Assembly (NCBI RefSeq): GCF_024753205.1
Contig: NZ_JANUGZ010000001.1
Location: forward strand, 372,001 to 436,000
Direction: 5' to 3'
Origin: Massilia aurea
Lineage (GTDB): Bacteria > Pseudomonadota > Gammaproteobacteria > Burkholderiales > Burkholderiaceae_D
Length of the DNA stretch: 64,000 bases
In this document: piece by piece, positions 26,859-36,855 of the stretch
Layout of the letters: every line of letters begins with the position of its first letter
Position numbering within the stretch: the stretch's first letter is position 1
Notes under the pieces: generated by a model
Seen by the model: only the letters and a program-made list of their open reading frames with translations
Database searches by the model: none
What the model was told of the DNA's origin: nothing
Position numbers and translations under genes: made by a program

Positions 26859-29702
26859 ATGAATTCTCCTTCACAGTGCCGCTCGCGCGCCAATCGTCAG
26901 GATCGGTTTGTGCTCAATCCGCTCACGTCTGCCTGTCTGCTCGCGCTTGCCACACTTGCGACACCGGCCCGCGCTCAGGATGTCATCGCGCCCGATGCCG
27001 GCAAGCTGGAGCAAGTGGTCGTGACCGGCACCCGTGCCAGCCTGCAGCAATCGCTGGAACTCAAGCGCAACGCCGCTGTCGTACAGGACAGCATCAGCTC
27101 GACGGAACTCGGGCGCTTCCCCGACAACAACGTGGCCGACTCGCTCAGCCATATCACCGGTGTCTCGATTTCCCGCACGGCCGGCGGTGAAGGCCAGCGG
27201 GTCAGCATCCGCGGCCTGGGTCCTGACTACACGCTCACCACCTTCAACGGTCGCCTGCTGGGCACCGACAGCGCGGGCCGCTATTTCGCGTTCGATGTGC
27301 TGCCGGCTGATGTGATCAGCGGCGCCGACGTCGTCAAATCGACCCAGGCGCAGCTGGTCGAAGGCGCCATCGGCGGCCTGGTGAATCTGCGTTCGGCCAG
27401 CCCGTTCGATCAGAAAGGCCAGCGTGGCCTGGTGCGCGCCGAGGCTGACCACAACGATATGAGCAGCCTGAACGGCAAGAAGCTGTCCGCCACCTACAGC
27501 AACACGTTCGACAACAAGGTCGGCGTGCTGCTTGGCCTCGTCTATGCCAAGCGCGACGTACGCACCGACACCGCCGGCAACGACGGCGGCTGGTCGCGCA
27601 ACCCCATCCCGAGCGACCCGAGCCAGTTCTGGGAATCCGGCAATACCTGGGGCGGCCCCATCGATCCGAACGGCAACGGCGTGCTCGATCCCAACGAAGA
27701 AGGCCTGATCGGGCCTGGCCAGTTCCGCTTCGGCTCGATCATGGAGAAAAAGGAGCGCATCGCGCTCTCGGGCAAGGTGGAGTGGCGGCCCAGCAGCGAC
27801 GTCAAGGTCATCTTCGATGGGTTCAAGACCAGGCTCGACTCGCCGCAGGTGGGCTACCAGCTGTCGTACTACCCGCTGTATGCGCCGGGCCGCTGGTCCG
27901 ACGTCAAGGTCACCAACAATGTCGTGACCGACCTGACCTTGAACAGCAGCGACCCCGAGCTGCGCCTCAATCCCGAAGTGCTGAACCGGACCGAATACCG
28001 GGTCGTCGATACCGCGATGTACGGTACGCGGGCCGAATGGCGCATTTCCCCGACGCTGAACGTGGCCGGCGACGTCTATCTGTCGACGTCGAAGCGTGAC
28101 TCCGGCGGCAAGGACAGCTATGTCGTGCTGCGCATGAACCAGCCGAACACGACGCGCATCCGGCTCAACGGCGGCGCCGTGCCCGATGTGACGACCACAC
28201 TGGCCGATGGCCGCGACCTGCAGAGCGGCCTGGCCCAGGGCCTGTTCAGCGGCAAGGACTTCAATACCCACTTCTACAGCCGGGCCGGCGACAATATCGA
28301 CGACCGCATCGGTGGCGCGACCGTCAATGCCGACTGGAAGGTGGACCGCTACAGCATCGACTACCTCAAGTTCGGTCTGAGCCAGACCAACCGCAAGAAG
28401 TCACGCGACATGATCAACAACGCGTTCAACTCGGGCCAGGATCACTATGCCGGCGAAAACGCGATCAACGTGGGCGCTCTGGGCGGCAACGTGATCAACC
28501 AGACCTTGAGCCCGAAAGGCTTCCTGTCAGGCGTCAACGGCAACTTCCCGCGCAGTTTCCTCGGCTTTGACGTCGACAGCTACGCGCAGGCACTGGCCGG
28601 CTACGACGGCAAGCCACGGCCGGGCGGCGGCGTCTACAGCTCGACCTTGTCGGCGCCCGCCTTCAACCCGCTGGAAAGCTACCGCGTCGAAGAAAAGACC
28701 TCGACCGCATTCGTGCAGGCCGACCTGGCGGGCGAACGCTGGTTTGCCGACGTCGGCGTGCGCTTCGTGCGCACCAAGACCAGCGCGCAAGCGTGGGATG
28801 CCAAGATCAACGAGATCGTGCAGAACGGCGCATTCAACTTCACGCCCATCTACGCCGACCCGTCGGTCGTGCGCCAGGATGCCACCTACAGCTTCGCCCT
28901 GCCGTCGGGTAACTTCACCTACTCGCTCACGGACAAGCTGCAACTGCGCGTTGGCGCGGCCAAGACGATGGCACGCCCGTCGGTCGACAAGCTCGCGCCG
29001 TCGAGCACCACGGCCAGCATCTCGTGGGGCGACTTCACGCAGATCTACGGCGGCAATGCCGATTTGAAGCCATACACGGCGCACCAGGCCGATGTGTCGC
29101 TGGAATGGTATTACGCCAAAGGCTCCGCGATGACCTTCGCCGTCTACCAGAAGAACATCAAGAACCAGATCACCAACCTCTGGCTGACTGGCCAGGACAT
29201 CGGTGCGCCGGGCGGACGCCTGTTCAACGTGCAGCGCCCGATCAATGGCGACAGCGCCAAGGCGCGTGGCATGGAGATCGGCATGCAGCACCTGTTCGCC
29301 AACGGCTTTGGCGTGCGCGCGCAATACACGCGCAACCTGTCGAGCAGTTGGGTCGCCGGCGTCGAACGCCCGCTCGAAGGCGTTGCGCCAGCGAGCGCGT
29401 CGCTGGGCGTTCTGTACGAGCGCGGCCCCTGGAGCATGAGTACCACGGCTGACTTCACCGATTCCTTCGTCACTGCCTCCAACGTGATCGGTTCCGGCTT
29501 CAACGAAGTGACCAACTCGGTGACCTGGGTCACGGCCCAGCTGGCCTATGATGTGAACAAATCGCTGCGCATCAGCATCGAAGGCAACAACCTCACCGAT
29601 GCCGAGCAGGCGCCCCGCCTGACCAACGGCACCGTCAGTCTGCCCAACGGCTATTACCGTTACGGCCGCTCCGTGACCCTGGGCGCCAGCCTGCGATTCT
29701 GA
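26859..29702 (+). CDS. TonB-dependent receptor of the glycan locus
   Basis: A 947-residue outer-membrane receptor. Signal peptide to about residue 40 (TPARAQ); plug with EQVVVTGTRASLQQSLELKR, STELGRFPDNNVADSL and VSIRGLGPDYTLTTFNGR; barrel ending GRSVTLGASLRF, whose terminal Phe is the usual BAM signal. It belongs to the Xanthomonas/Caulobacter TonB receptor type often found in carbohydrate utilisation loci. AAGGA precedes the ATG at 26859. It is the first gene of a + strand unit with a secreted amidohydrolase, a GH36 enzyme and a DUF4832 protein, so it likely imports the oligosaccharide those enzymes process. Confidence 0.94.
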   Translation: MNSPSQCRSRANRQDRFVLNPLTSACLLALATLATPARAQDVIAPDAGKLEQVVVTGTRASLQQSLELKRNAAVVQDSISSTELGRFPDNNVADSLSHITGVSISRTAGGEGQRVSIRGLGPDYTLTTFNGRLLGTDSAGRYFAFDVLPADVISGADVVKSTQAQLVEGAIGGLVNLRSASPFDQKGQRGLVRAEADHNDMSSLNGKKLSATYSNTFDNKVGVLLGLVYAKRDVRTDTAGNDGGWSRNPIPSDPSQFWESGNTWGGPIDPNGNGVLDPNEEGLIGPGQFRFGSIMEKKERIALSGKVEWRPSSDVKVIFDGFKTRLDSPQVGYQLSYYPLYAPGRWSDVKVTNNVVTDLTLNSSDPELRLNPEVLNRTEYRVVDTAMYGTRAEWRISPTLNVAGDVYLSTSKRDSGGKDSYVVLRMNQPNTTRIRLNGGAVPDVTTTLADGRDLQSGLAQGLFSGKDFNTHFYSRAGDNIDDRIGGATVNADWKVDRYSIDYLKFGLSQTNRKKSRDMINNAFNSGQDHYAGENAINVGALGGNVINQTLSPKGFLSGVNGNFPRSFLGFDVDSYAQALAGYDGKPRPGGGVYSSTLSAPAFNPLESYRVEEKTSTAFVQADLAGERWFADVGVRFVRTKTSAQAWDAKINEIVQNGAFNFTPIYADPSVVRQDATYSFALPSGNFTYSLTDKLQLRVGAAKTMARPSVDKLAPSSTTASISWGDFTQIYGGNADLKPYTAHQADVSLEWYYAKGSAMTFAVYQKNIKNQITNLWLTGQDIGAPGGRLFNVQRPINGDSAKARGMEIGMQHLFANGFGVRAQYTRNLSSSWVAGVERPLEGVAPASASLGVLYERGPWSMSTTADFTDSFVTASNVIGSGFNEVTNSVTWVTAQLAYDVNKSLRISIEGNNLTDAEQAPRLTNGTVSLPNGYYRYGRSVTLGASLRF

Positions 29703-29803
29703 TGAAACAAGCGGCGCCATGGTACGTGGCGCCGCACAGCCCATCGCCAGCGCGGGCCGGTCTGGCAGTTCACCGGCCCGCAACACCGAGAACTGGAATC
29801 CTG

Positions 29804-30901
29804 ATGCACACTTCTGTCTTTTCCCTTGCCGTCCTGCTTGCCGGGGCCATCCCTTTTTCCGCGTACGCTGCGGACGGGTCCAGCTACACGATGGCGGACT
29901 ACGCCAGCGTTGCCAAGATCGACGCGCACCTTCACCTGCATAACGCGGCGCCGGCGTTCATGGAAGCGGCCCGGCGCCAGAACTTCAAGATCCTGTCGAT
30001 CAATGTCGACTACCCTGATTTCCCACCACTTGATGACCAGCAGCGCGTCGCCATCGCACTGAAAAAGCAATTCCCGCAGGACGTGGCATGGGCAGCGAGC
30101 TTCTCCGTCGATGGTTCCGCCCAACCTGCGTGGCTCGCCGCCACCCGCCACCGCGTCGCCGCGTCGATGGAGGCCGGCGCCGTGGGCGTGAAGGTCTGGA
30201 AGAACATCGGCATGAGCCTGCGCGGCGCCGACAAAGAACTGGTGATGATCGACGATGCGCGCTTTGCGCCGTTGTTTGACGACCTGGCCCGTCAGGGCAT
30301 CCCGCTGCTGGGCCACCAGGGTGAGCCGCACAATTGCTGGCTGCCGTTAAAACGCATGACCGTCAACAACGACCGCACCTACTTCAAGAATCACCCGCAA
30401 TACCATATGTATCTGCACCCCGAGATGCCAAGCTGGGAAGCGCAGATGGCCGCGCGCGACCGCATGGTGGCGGCGCACCCGACGCTGCATTTCGTCGGCG
30501 TGCACCTGGCGTCGCTGGAGCGCAATGTGGATGAACTGGCCGCCTTCCTGGACCGGTTCCCGAACGCCGTCGTGGACGCATCGGCGCGCATCGGCCAGCT
30601 GCAGTACCAGAGCCAGCGCGACCGCGAGAAAGTGCGCAACTTCTTCATCAAGTACCAGGACCGCATCCTCTACGGCAGCGACATGGCGCAAGAACCTGGC
30701 CAGGACGGCGCCGCACTGGGCCGCGAAGCCGAAGGCGTGTGGCGCATGCACTGGCGCTACTTCAATACGGCAGAGTCGTTCAAGGTCGCCGATCTCGACC
30801 AGCCAGTCCAGGGTCTGGCACTGCCGCGCGACGTCATCGACAAAATTTACCGCACGAATGCCGAGCGCGCCTTCCCCGGCGCCTGGAAAGGCCAGCCATG
30901 A
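29804..30901 (+). CDS. Exported amidohydrolase (amidohydrolase_2 / TIM-barrel metal hydrolase)
   Basis: A 365-residue protein. The signal peptide MHTSVFSLAVLLAGAIPFSAYA precedes a metal-dependent TIM barrel: KIDAHLHLHN provides the first HxH ligands, GHQGEP a third His, VGVHLAS a fourth, and ILYGSDMA the conserved Asp. The ATG at 29804 begins the signal; a frame open from 29702 is unlikely to be used. Its stop overlaps the GH36 start by four bases, indicating translational coupling. Relatives hydrolyse amides, lactones or decarboxylate aromatic acids. In a locus with aga-type genes an extracytoplasmic deacetylase role is an attractive guess, not shown by sequence. Confidence 0.88.
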   Translation: MHTSVFSLAVLLAGAIPFSAYAADGSSYTMADYASVAKIDAHLHLHNAAPAFMEAARRQNFKILSINVDYPDFPPLDDQQRVAIALKKQFPQDVAWAASFSVDGSAQPAWLAATRHRVAASMEAGAVGVKVWKNIGMSLRGADKELVMIDDARFAPLFDDLARQGIPLLGHQGEPHNCWLPLKRMTVNNDRTYFKNHPQYHMYLHPEMPSWEAQMAARDRMVAAHPTLHFVGVHLASLERNVDELAAFLDRFPNAVVDASARIGQLQYQSQRDREKVRNFFIKYQDRILYGSDMAQEPGQDGAALGREAEGVWRMHWRYFNTAESFKVADLDQPVQGLALPRDVIDKIYRTNAERAFPGAWKGQP

Positions 30902-33603
30902 CCGCGCGCCGTGCATTTCTCGGGTGGCTTGGCGCGGCGCCGCTGGCCACGCAGATCCCGCTGGCCAGGGCGGCACCTGCCGCCGTGGCCGGCAAGGGCC
31001 ATGTGCGCGTGCAGGACGCCGCCGTGTCGCTCCAGTTCGACGAGCAGCTGCGTTGCCGCGTCGTCAGCCTGCTGGGCAAGCAGCCCATCGCGCTGACGGG
31101 CTTCGACACCAGCGAGCACCTGGTCGTGGGCGGCAAGCCGCTCGGTCACTTCACGTTGCAGAAGGCCGAGCCGGCCCCGGCCACGACGCCATTTGGCGCA
31201 GGACAGGCGCTGCACCTCGTCGGCCGCTCTGCCGAGGGCATCGAGAAGCGCGTCACCGTGACCCTGCTCGACGAGCATCCGGGCGTCGCCTTGCTGGACG
31301 TGCACTACGTGAATACCGGCGCCAGGCCGCTGACGATCGATGCCTGGGTAAATGGCGCGCACCGCCTGACCGCCGCGCCGCGCCATGCGGGCGGCTACTG
31401 GACCTATTCCGGCGCCAGCCACGCTGACCGGCGCGACTGGGTCCAGCCTGTCAAGCGCGGTTTCGAGCAAGGCAACTTTTTGGGCATGAACGCGTCGGAC
31501 TACGGCGGCGGCACGCCGGTCGCGGATGTCTGGCGTCGCGACGCCGGCCTGGCCGTTGGCCACCTGGCGCTGCAGCCGCTGCTGGTGTCACTGCCCGTCA
31601 AGGCGGCCGGCAATGCGGTCGACATCGCGCTGCGCGGCGACGTCCCGCAGACGTTGGCCCCGGGCGCTACGCTGGCCACCCCGCCCACGTTCATCGTCGT
31701 GCACCGTGGCGACTTCTATGTGCCACTGGAGCGCTATCGCCGCCTGATGGCCGCGCAGGGCCTCGCCGCCCCGGAGCCGCCGCAAAGCGCCTACGATGCG
31801 CAGTGGTGCGCGTGGGGCTACGAACGCGATTTTTCGCTCGACTATGTGCGCGCCACGCTGCCCAAGGTGCAGGAACTGGGCTTCAAGTGGGCCGTGCTGG
31901 ATGACGGCTGGCAGGTCAAGACTGGCGACTGGACGCCCGACCTCGCCAAATTCCCGCGCGGCGGCGACGACATGAAGGCGCTGGTGGCCGACATCCACGC
32001 ACGCGGCATGAAGGCGCGACTCTGGATCGCACCGCTGGCCGTGGCCCCCGGCAGCGACGAGCTGCACGAGCATACCGACCTGCTGCTGCTCGACGAGACC
32101 GGCGCAGCCCAGGACGTGACCTGGTGGAACTGCTTCTACCTGTGCCCCGCCTACGAAAAGACGCAATCGCGCCTGGCCGCGACGCTGCGCATGATTATTG
32201 CGGACTGGGGCTTCGACGGCCTCAAGGTCGACGGCCAGCACCTCAATGGCGTGGCGCCGTGCTTCAATCCGAAGCACCAGCACAAGCGCCCTGAGGAATC
32301 GGTCGAGGCAGTCGCCGACTTCTACAAGGTCATGCACGACGTGGTGCATGCGGCCAATCCGGAAGCGGTACTGGAAGTGTGCCCGTGCGGCACCAGCTAC
32401 GCCTTCCACAATATGCCGTACATGGACCAGGCGCCGTCATCCGACCCGCTGTCGAGCTGGCAGGTGCGCCACAAGGGCAAAACGCTCAAGGCGCTGATGG
32501 GTCCGTGGTCCGCCTACGCAGGCGACCATGTGGAGCTGAGCACGGGCGGACAGGATTTCGCTTCCAGCGTCGGGATCGGCGCAGTCGTCGCCACCAAGTT
32601 CACGTGGCCGGTCGACCCGAAACCCAAGGACTCGTTCCTGCTGACACCCGAGCGCGAAGCGCACTGGCGCCAGTGGGTGGACCTGTACAACAAGGGGCGC
32701 CTGGCCGAAGGCCGTTACCGGGGCGAGCTGTACGACCTGGGTTTCGACAAGCCGGAAACCCACGTCGTGGAGCAGGCCGGCGCGTTGCACTACGCGTTCT
32801 ACGCCGATCGCTGGGATGGCGTCGTCGCATTGCGTGGCCTCGGCCCGGGCGCCTGGACGGTGCGCGACTCGCTCAGCGGCAGCGTATTGGGCAAGGTGTC
32901 GGCTGACAAGCCAACGCTGCCTCTGCGCTTTACGCACAGCCTGCTGATCGAAGCGCGGCCCGACGTCCCCGACGAGCTGCCTGTGGCGTTTGCCAGCAAC
33001 GTCAAGGCCGTGGGCGCGGACGGGTTCCCCCACGCATCGCAATGGGCCGATGCGCCCACGACGTTCTTTCGCCACGACTGGCAAGGCAAGCCGCTCCCTG
33101 GCCCACAATCGACGCGCGTTCAGTTGCTGCGCGGCGCGGGCCACCTGTACCTGCGCTTCATCTGCAAGTACGAGACGCTCACCACCTTCGACCAGGCCGG
33201 CCCGGCGAGAACCATCTGGCCACTGTGGGAGCGCGACGTCGTCGAAGTGTTCCTGCAGGCGCCGGATCGCGCCGGACTGAAAAGCTATCGCGAAATTCAG
33301 GTCGCGCCCAACGGACTGCTGCAGGAAATCGCGATCGAGGTGTCGGGCAAGCGGCGTATCGATAGCGGCAGCCGCGCCAGGGCGCACGTCGATACGGGCA
33401 ACAAGGTCTGGACGGCCGAGCTGGCCATACCGATGCGCGGTGGAGACGGTGCAGGGGATGGCTGGCGCCTGAACCTGTTCCGCATCGAAGGCCCCGAAGC
33501 TGCCGGTGACAACCGCGTGCATTCAGCGTGGAGTCCGACCCGCACTGCGGCGCCCGACTTCCACGTGCCAGGCGCGTTCGGCCGGCTGCTGATCGACGCA
33601 TGA
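30898..33603 (+). CDS. GH36-type alpha-galactosidase/alpha-N-acetylgalactosaminidase with C-terminal CBM9-like domain, Tat signal
   Basis: A 901-residue secreted glycosidase. The N-terminus MTARRAFLGWLGAAP is a twin-arginine signal. A beta-sandwich domain (about 35-290) precedes the catalytic barrel, with DDGWQVKTGDW (about 336), GFDGLKVDGQ where Asp445 is the likely nucleophile, VCPCGTSY, and SSDP where Asp516 is the likely acid/base. The last 200 residues look like a CBM9-type carbohydrate-binding domain (ERDVVEVFLQAPDR, YREIQVAPNG, WTAELAIPM). It overlaps the amidohydrolase before it and the DUF4832 gene after it by ATGA junctions. GH36 covers alpha-galactosidases, alpha-N-acetylgalactosaminidases and galactosaminidases; context favours an amino-sugar substrate. 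Confidence 0.87.
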   Translation: MTARRAFLGWLGAAPLATQIPLARAAPAAVAGKGHVRVQDAAVSLQFDEQLRCRVVSLLGKQPIALTGFDTSEHLVVGGKPLGHFTLQKAEPAPATTPFGAGQALHLVGRSAEGIEKRVTVTLLDEHPGVALLDVHYVNTGARPLTIDAWVNGAHRLTAAPRHAGGYWTYSGASHADRRDWVQPVKRGFEQGNFLGMNASDYGGGTPVADVWRRDAGLAVGHLALQPLLVSLPVKAAGNAVDIALRGDVPQTLAPGATLATPPTFIVVHRGDFYVPLERYRRLMAAQGLAAPEPPQSAYDAQWCAWGYERDFSLDYVRATLPKVQELGFKWAVLDDGWQVKTGDWTPDLAKFPRGGDDMKALVADIHARGMKARLWIAPLAVAPGSDELHEHTDLLLLDETGAAQDVTWWNCFYLCPAYEKTQSRLAATLRMIIADWGFDGLKVDGQHLNGVAPCFNPKHQHKRPEESVEAVADFYKVMHDVVHAANPEAVLEVCPCGTSYAFHNMPYMDQAPSSDPLSSWQVRHKGKTLKALMGPWSAYAGDHVELSTGGQDFASSVGIGAVVATKFTWPVDPKPKDSFLLTPEREAHWRQWVDLYNKGRLAEGRYRGELYDLGFDKPETHVVEQAGALHYAFYADRWDGVVALRGLGPGAWTVRDSLSGSVLGKVSADKPTLPLRFTHSLLIEARPDVPDELPVAFASNVKAVGADGFPHASQWADAPTTFFRHDWQGKPLPGPQSTRVQLLRGAGHLYLRFICKYETLTTFDQAGPARTIWPLWERDVVEVFLQAPDRAGLKSYREIQVAPNGLLQEIAIEVSGKRRIDSGSRARAHVDTGNKVWTAELAIPMRGGDGAGDGWRLNLFRIEGPEAAGDNRVHSAWSPTRTAAPDFHVPGAFGRLLIDA

Positions 33604-35009
33604 TGCTGCAGCGCCTGCGTCCACTCACGCTGCTCGTCATATTGTCGGCGCATGCCCATGCCGGGCAGTCGACAGACCGCCCGTCAGGCAGTCCCGTCGA
33701 AACAACGTTCCAGGCGTCGGCCGACGAGATCGCCAACCCCGAGCGCGGCATGTACGTCTGGGCGGCCGACAACCTGGCGGCGTGGACGCAGGCGCAAGCC
33801 GATGCGCAGTTTGCGGCCGGCTACCGGATCGTCTATGCGCCGGTACGGCTGGATGCGCATGCCGGCCACGCGCTGCCCGCGACGCTGCTTGCCGACTTGA
33901 CGGAAGGGTTTGCCGTTGCGCGTCGCGCGGGCCTGAAAGTCATACCGCGTTTCATGTACAACTTCCCGGCAGGCGAAACCGCTTACCGGGCGGCGCAGGA
34001 TGCCCCCATAGATCGCGTGCTGGAACATATCGGGCAGCTCAAGCCGGTCCTGGCGGCCAATGCGGATGTCATCGCCTATCTGCAGGCGGGCTTTGTCGGC
34101 GCCTGGGGCGAATGGCATACCTCGTCGAACAACCTGACCCTGCCGGCGCGACGCACGCGCATCCGCGATGCGCTGCTGGCCGCGCTGCCCCCGGACCGCT
34201 TCCTGCAAGTGCGTTACCCACCTTATCTGATGGCGTGGGCGCCGCAGGCGCCGCGCTGGCGCGACGGTTCGGCCGCGGCACGCATCGGCGTGCACAACGA
34301 CTGCTTTCTGGCCTCAAGCACGGATGTCGGCACCTACAGTGAAAACCCGGCGAGCCGGCAGCGCGAGCGTGATTACGTGGCCGCGCTGTCGACAGCAGCG
34401 CCATTTGGCGCCGAGACCTGCAATCCGGCCGATGCGGTCAATCCAACGCCACGCACGACCTGCGACGACATCCTGCGCGAAGGCCGGCGCTTCGGCCTGA
34501 CGTACCTGAACGACAGCTATTACCGCGACCTGTTTCACCAGCGCTGGCAGACGCAGGGTTGTCTCGCGCAGGTCAAGCGCAGCATGGGCTACCGGTTCGA
34601 ACTATCGAAGTTACGGCACAGTTCACGCATCGTGGCTGGCCAGTCGGGCGAGCTGGTGCTGACCGTGCGCAACGCCGGCTGGGCGCGCGCTTTCAACCCG
34701 CGTGGGGTACAGATGGTGCTCAGGCATCGCGCTACCGGCCGGGTCGTACGCTTGGCCCTGGCCTCGATCGATCCGCGCGCCTGGCTGCCGGGGCAGACCA
34801 GCACCGCAACCGCGCGGGTTGCGATCCCGGGCGGCACGCCCATTGGCGCTTACGACATGCTGCTGGCATTGCCGGATGGCGCAGCATCCCTGGCCGCCGA
34901 TGTGCGCTACAGCGTGCGGCCTGCCAACACCGACGATGCCGCCAAAGCGCAGGGATGGGATGCCTCGCTGGGCGCGTTTCGTACAGGGACGACGCTGAAT
35001 ATTCTCTGA
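33600..35009 (+). CDS. DUF4874/DUF4832 domain protein, exported
   Basis: A 469-residue protein. A short signal peptide (MMLQRLRPLTLLVILSAHAHA) is followed by an N-terminal DUF4874-type barrel with NPERGMYVW, VRLDAHAG, IPRFMYNFP and LQAGFVGAWGEWHTSSNNL, and a C-terminal DUF4832 domain with HNDCFLAS, GLTYLNDSYY and a beta-sandwich end. The GAWGEWH block resembles glycosidase active-site loops (Trp-Gly-Glu-Trp), so it may act on or bind glycans. Its ATG overlaps the GH36 stop. It is the last gene of the + strand operon and converges on the DeoR-type repressor gene 31 bases away. Confidence 0.84.
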   Translation: MMLQRLRPLTLLVILSAHAHAGQSTDRPSGSPVETTFQASADEIANPERGMYVWAADNLAAWTQAQADAQFAAGYRIVYAPVRLDAHAGHALPATLLADLTEGFAVARRAGLKVIPRFMYNFPAGETAYRAAQDAPIDRVLEHIGQLKPVLAANADVIAYLQAGFVGAWGEWHTSSNNLTLPARRTRIRDALLAALPPDRFLQVRYPPYLMAWAPQAPRWRDGSAAARIGVHNDCFLASSTDVGTYSENPASRQRERDYVAALSTAAPFGAETCNPADAVNPTPRTTCDDILREGRRFGLTYLNDSYYRDLFHQRWQTQGCLAQVKRSMGYRFELSKLRHSSRIVAGQSGELVLTVRNAGWARAFNPRGVQMVLRHRATGRVVRLALASIDPRAWLPGQTSTATARVAIPGGTPIGAYDMLLALPDGAASLAADVRYSVRPANTDDAAKAQGWDASLGAFRTGTTLNIL

Positions 35010-35040
35010 CGTGTTGCCACGCCATGCGCGCGTGGCCGGC

Positions 35041-35808
35041 TTACTCGGCGATCAGGAGTTCGATGCCCGCCTCGCGCAGGCCATCCCGGTACTGCGGACT
35101 GATATCGCCGTCGGTGATGACGGTGTGAACGCGGTCGAGCTGCACGATACGGTGCAGGCTGATGAAACCGAATTTGGAGGAATCGGCGAGCACGATGACT
35201 TTCCTCGCGCGCTCGACCATCTTGTGGTTCAGGCTTGCTTCCGCCTCGTGGTGGGTCGTCACGCCGAACTGCAGGTCGAGGCCATCGACACCCAGGAACA
35301 GCTTGTCGAAACTGTAGGCCTGCAGGCAGGCTTCGGCCTGCAATCCCTGGATCGACAGCGCCTGCTTGCGCAGCAGGCCACCCGTCAGGATAAGGTCGAC
35401 GCCGGCGGCGTTGACCAGCTCCCACGCGATATTCAGGCCATTGGTCAGCACCGTCACGTTCTGCACGTCGCGCAGGTGGCGCGCCAGCGACAGCGTCGTC
35501 GTGCCCGAATCGATGATGATGTTTTCGCCCGGCTTGACCAGGCGCGCCGCCAAGGCGCCGATGCGCTCTTTCTGCTCGTGGTTGAGCGCGTCTTTTTGCG
35601 ACACCGTGTGTTCGGTCGGCGGCATGCGTGCCAGCGTGGCGCCGCCGTGGCTGCGGATGGCCAGGCCCTGCGCCTCGAGCGCACTCAGATCGCTGCGGAT
35701 CGTGACCGCCGAGACGTTGAGTTGCTTGACGAGTTCGCTGACCTGGACCGAGGCTTGTTCGGTAAGAGCTTTAAGAATGGTGTCGCGGCGCTGACCGGTT
35801 TGACCCAT
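35041..35808 (-). CDS. DeoR-family repressor (AgaR-like)
   Basis: A 255-residue sugar-phosphate-responsive repressor. The N-terminal winged helix has VSELVKQLNVSAVTIRSDLSALEAQG at about residues 22-47, shown by the DeoR signature VTIRSDL, followed by RSHGGAT. The C-terminal effector domain is isomerase-like, with IDSGTTTLSLA, VLTNGLNIA, TGGLLRKQALS, FLGVDGLD and VLADSSKFG. ATG at 35808. It is the last gene of the minus-strand aga-type operon, as agaR is often found in such clusters. It probably binds the CTTTCGA boxes at both promoter regions and is released by an amino-sugar phosphate. Confidence 0.9.
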   Translation of the reverse strand: MGQTGQRRDTILKALTEQASVQVSELVKQLNVSAVTIRSDLSALEAQGLAIRSHGGATLARMPPTEHTVSQKDALNHEQKERIGALAARLVKPGENIIIDSGTTTLSLARHLRDVQNVTVLTNGLNIAWELVNAAGVDLILTGGLLRKQALSIQGLQAEACLQAYSFDKLFLGVDGLDLQFGVTTHHEAEASLNHKMVERARKVIVLADSSKFGFISLHRIVQLDRVHTVITDGDISPQYRDGLREAGIELLIAE

Positions 35809-35886
35809 GATTGGATACGCAGATTTAATAAAAAAACAGCTTACCAGATTGGCGCACCGCCGGCACGCCATCTGCTTGCCGGCGCA

Positions 35887-36855
35887 TCATTGCGTGCCTG
35901 CCAGGCGGTCGAGCGCTGCAGGGTTCAGCGGTATGCCCACCTGGTGCGCTGCGTATACGGCAGCGCCGAGCACGGGCGGCAGGCGCGGCGCCATCAAGCG
36001 GTAAGCGCCGGCGCTGCTGGCCGCAAGCACGCGGGCAAACGGCGCGCGTAACGGCCCATCCTCGCCGAACAGCCCGCCCGAATACGAGACCGTGACCTCG
36101 GTGCCTGGATCGACCCCGAGCTGGCCCCGCACCGCATCGACCAGCGCAGCCACCTCCAGCGCAGCCGACTCGAGGATCGCTGCTGCCTGCGCATCGCCCA
36201 GCGCCGCCGCTTCGGACACGAGACGCGACAGCGCGGCGACCTTGCTGCGCTCGCCTTTCAGCTCGCCATAGACGACCTGGCAGAGGTCGAGGTCATCCTG
36301 CAGCGCCAGGCGCGTACGCAGCAACGCATGCAGCGGCCCGCGCGGCGCACGGCCGTCGCTCATGCGCGAGAATAAAGCGAGACCGGCGCGGGCGATCCAG
36401 TAGGCCGAGCCTTCGTCGCTGAACAATTCGCCCCACCCGCCGGCACGCGCGCCCTGCCCGCCGATGCGCCCATAGGCCATCGAGCCGGTGCCGGCGATGA
36501 CGCTGATGCCATCGGCGCAGGCCAGCGAACCGGCCCAGCTGCACACCATGTCGTTGTCGCACAGGTAGCGCGCGTGGCCCAGCACGGCGCGCGGCAGCGC
36601 ATCCAGTTGCGCCTGCACGGCGCGGTCTTCGCCGTACGCCGGCAAGCCGAAGAACGCGAATGCGACGTCGCTCGCGGTGACGCCGGCGGCCGCGAACAAC
36701 CCGGCGCAGCCGCGCGCCAGCACGTCAGCCGCACCTTCCATGCCGACTTCGAGGTAATACGCGCTGCTCTGTTCATTGCGCGCCAGGACCCGCCCCTGCC
36801 GGTCGATCAGCGCGAACGCCGTCTTGGTGCCGCCGCCGTCAACCCCGAGAAACAT
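35887..36855 (-). CDS. BadF/BcrA-type sugar kinase, probable N-acetylgalactosamine/galactosamine kinase (AgaK-like)
   Basis: A 322-residue ATPase of the N-acetylglucosamine-kinase (BadF/BcrA/BcrD) family. It starts MFLGVDGGGTKTAFALID (phosphate-1 loop), with CDNDMVCSWAGSL, ISVIAGTGSMAYG (phosphate-2 loop) and GGWGELFSDEGSAYWIARAG diagnostic of GlcNAc-kinase-like members, and SYSGGLF (adenosine loop). ATG at 36855 lies inside the end of agaS (17-base overlap). Proteobacterial GalNAc loci use a kinase of this family as AgaK. It would phosphorylate the imported amino sugar at C6. Sugar preference cannot be read from the sequence. Confidence 0.86.
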   Translation of the reverse strand: MFLGVDGGGTKTAFALIDRQGRVLARNEQSSAYYLEVGMEGAADVLARGCAGLFAAAGVTASDVAFAFFGLPAYGEDRAVQAQLDALPRAVLGHARYLCDNDMVCSWAGSLACADGISVIAGTGSMAYGRIGGQGARAGGWGELFSDEGSAYWIARAGLALFSRMSDGRAPRGPLHALLRTRLALQDDLDLCQVVYGELKGERSKVAALSRLVSEAAALGDAQAAAILESAALEVAALVDAVRGQLGVDPGTEVTVSYSGGLFGEDGPLRAPFARVLAASSAGAYRLMAPRLPPVLGAAVYAAHQVGIPLNPAALDRLAGTQ

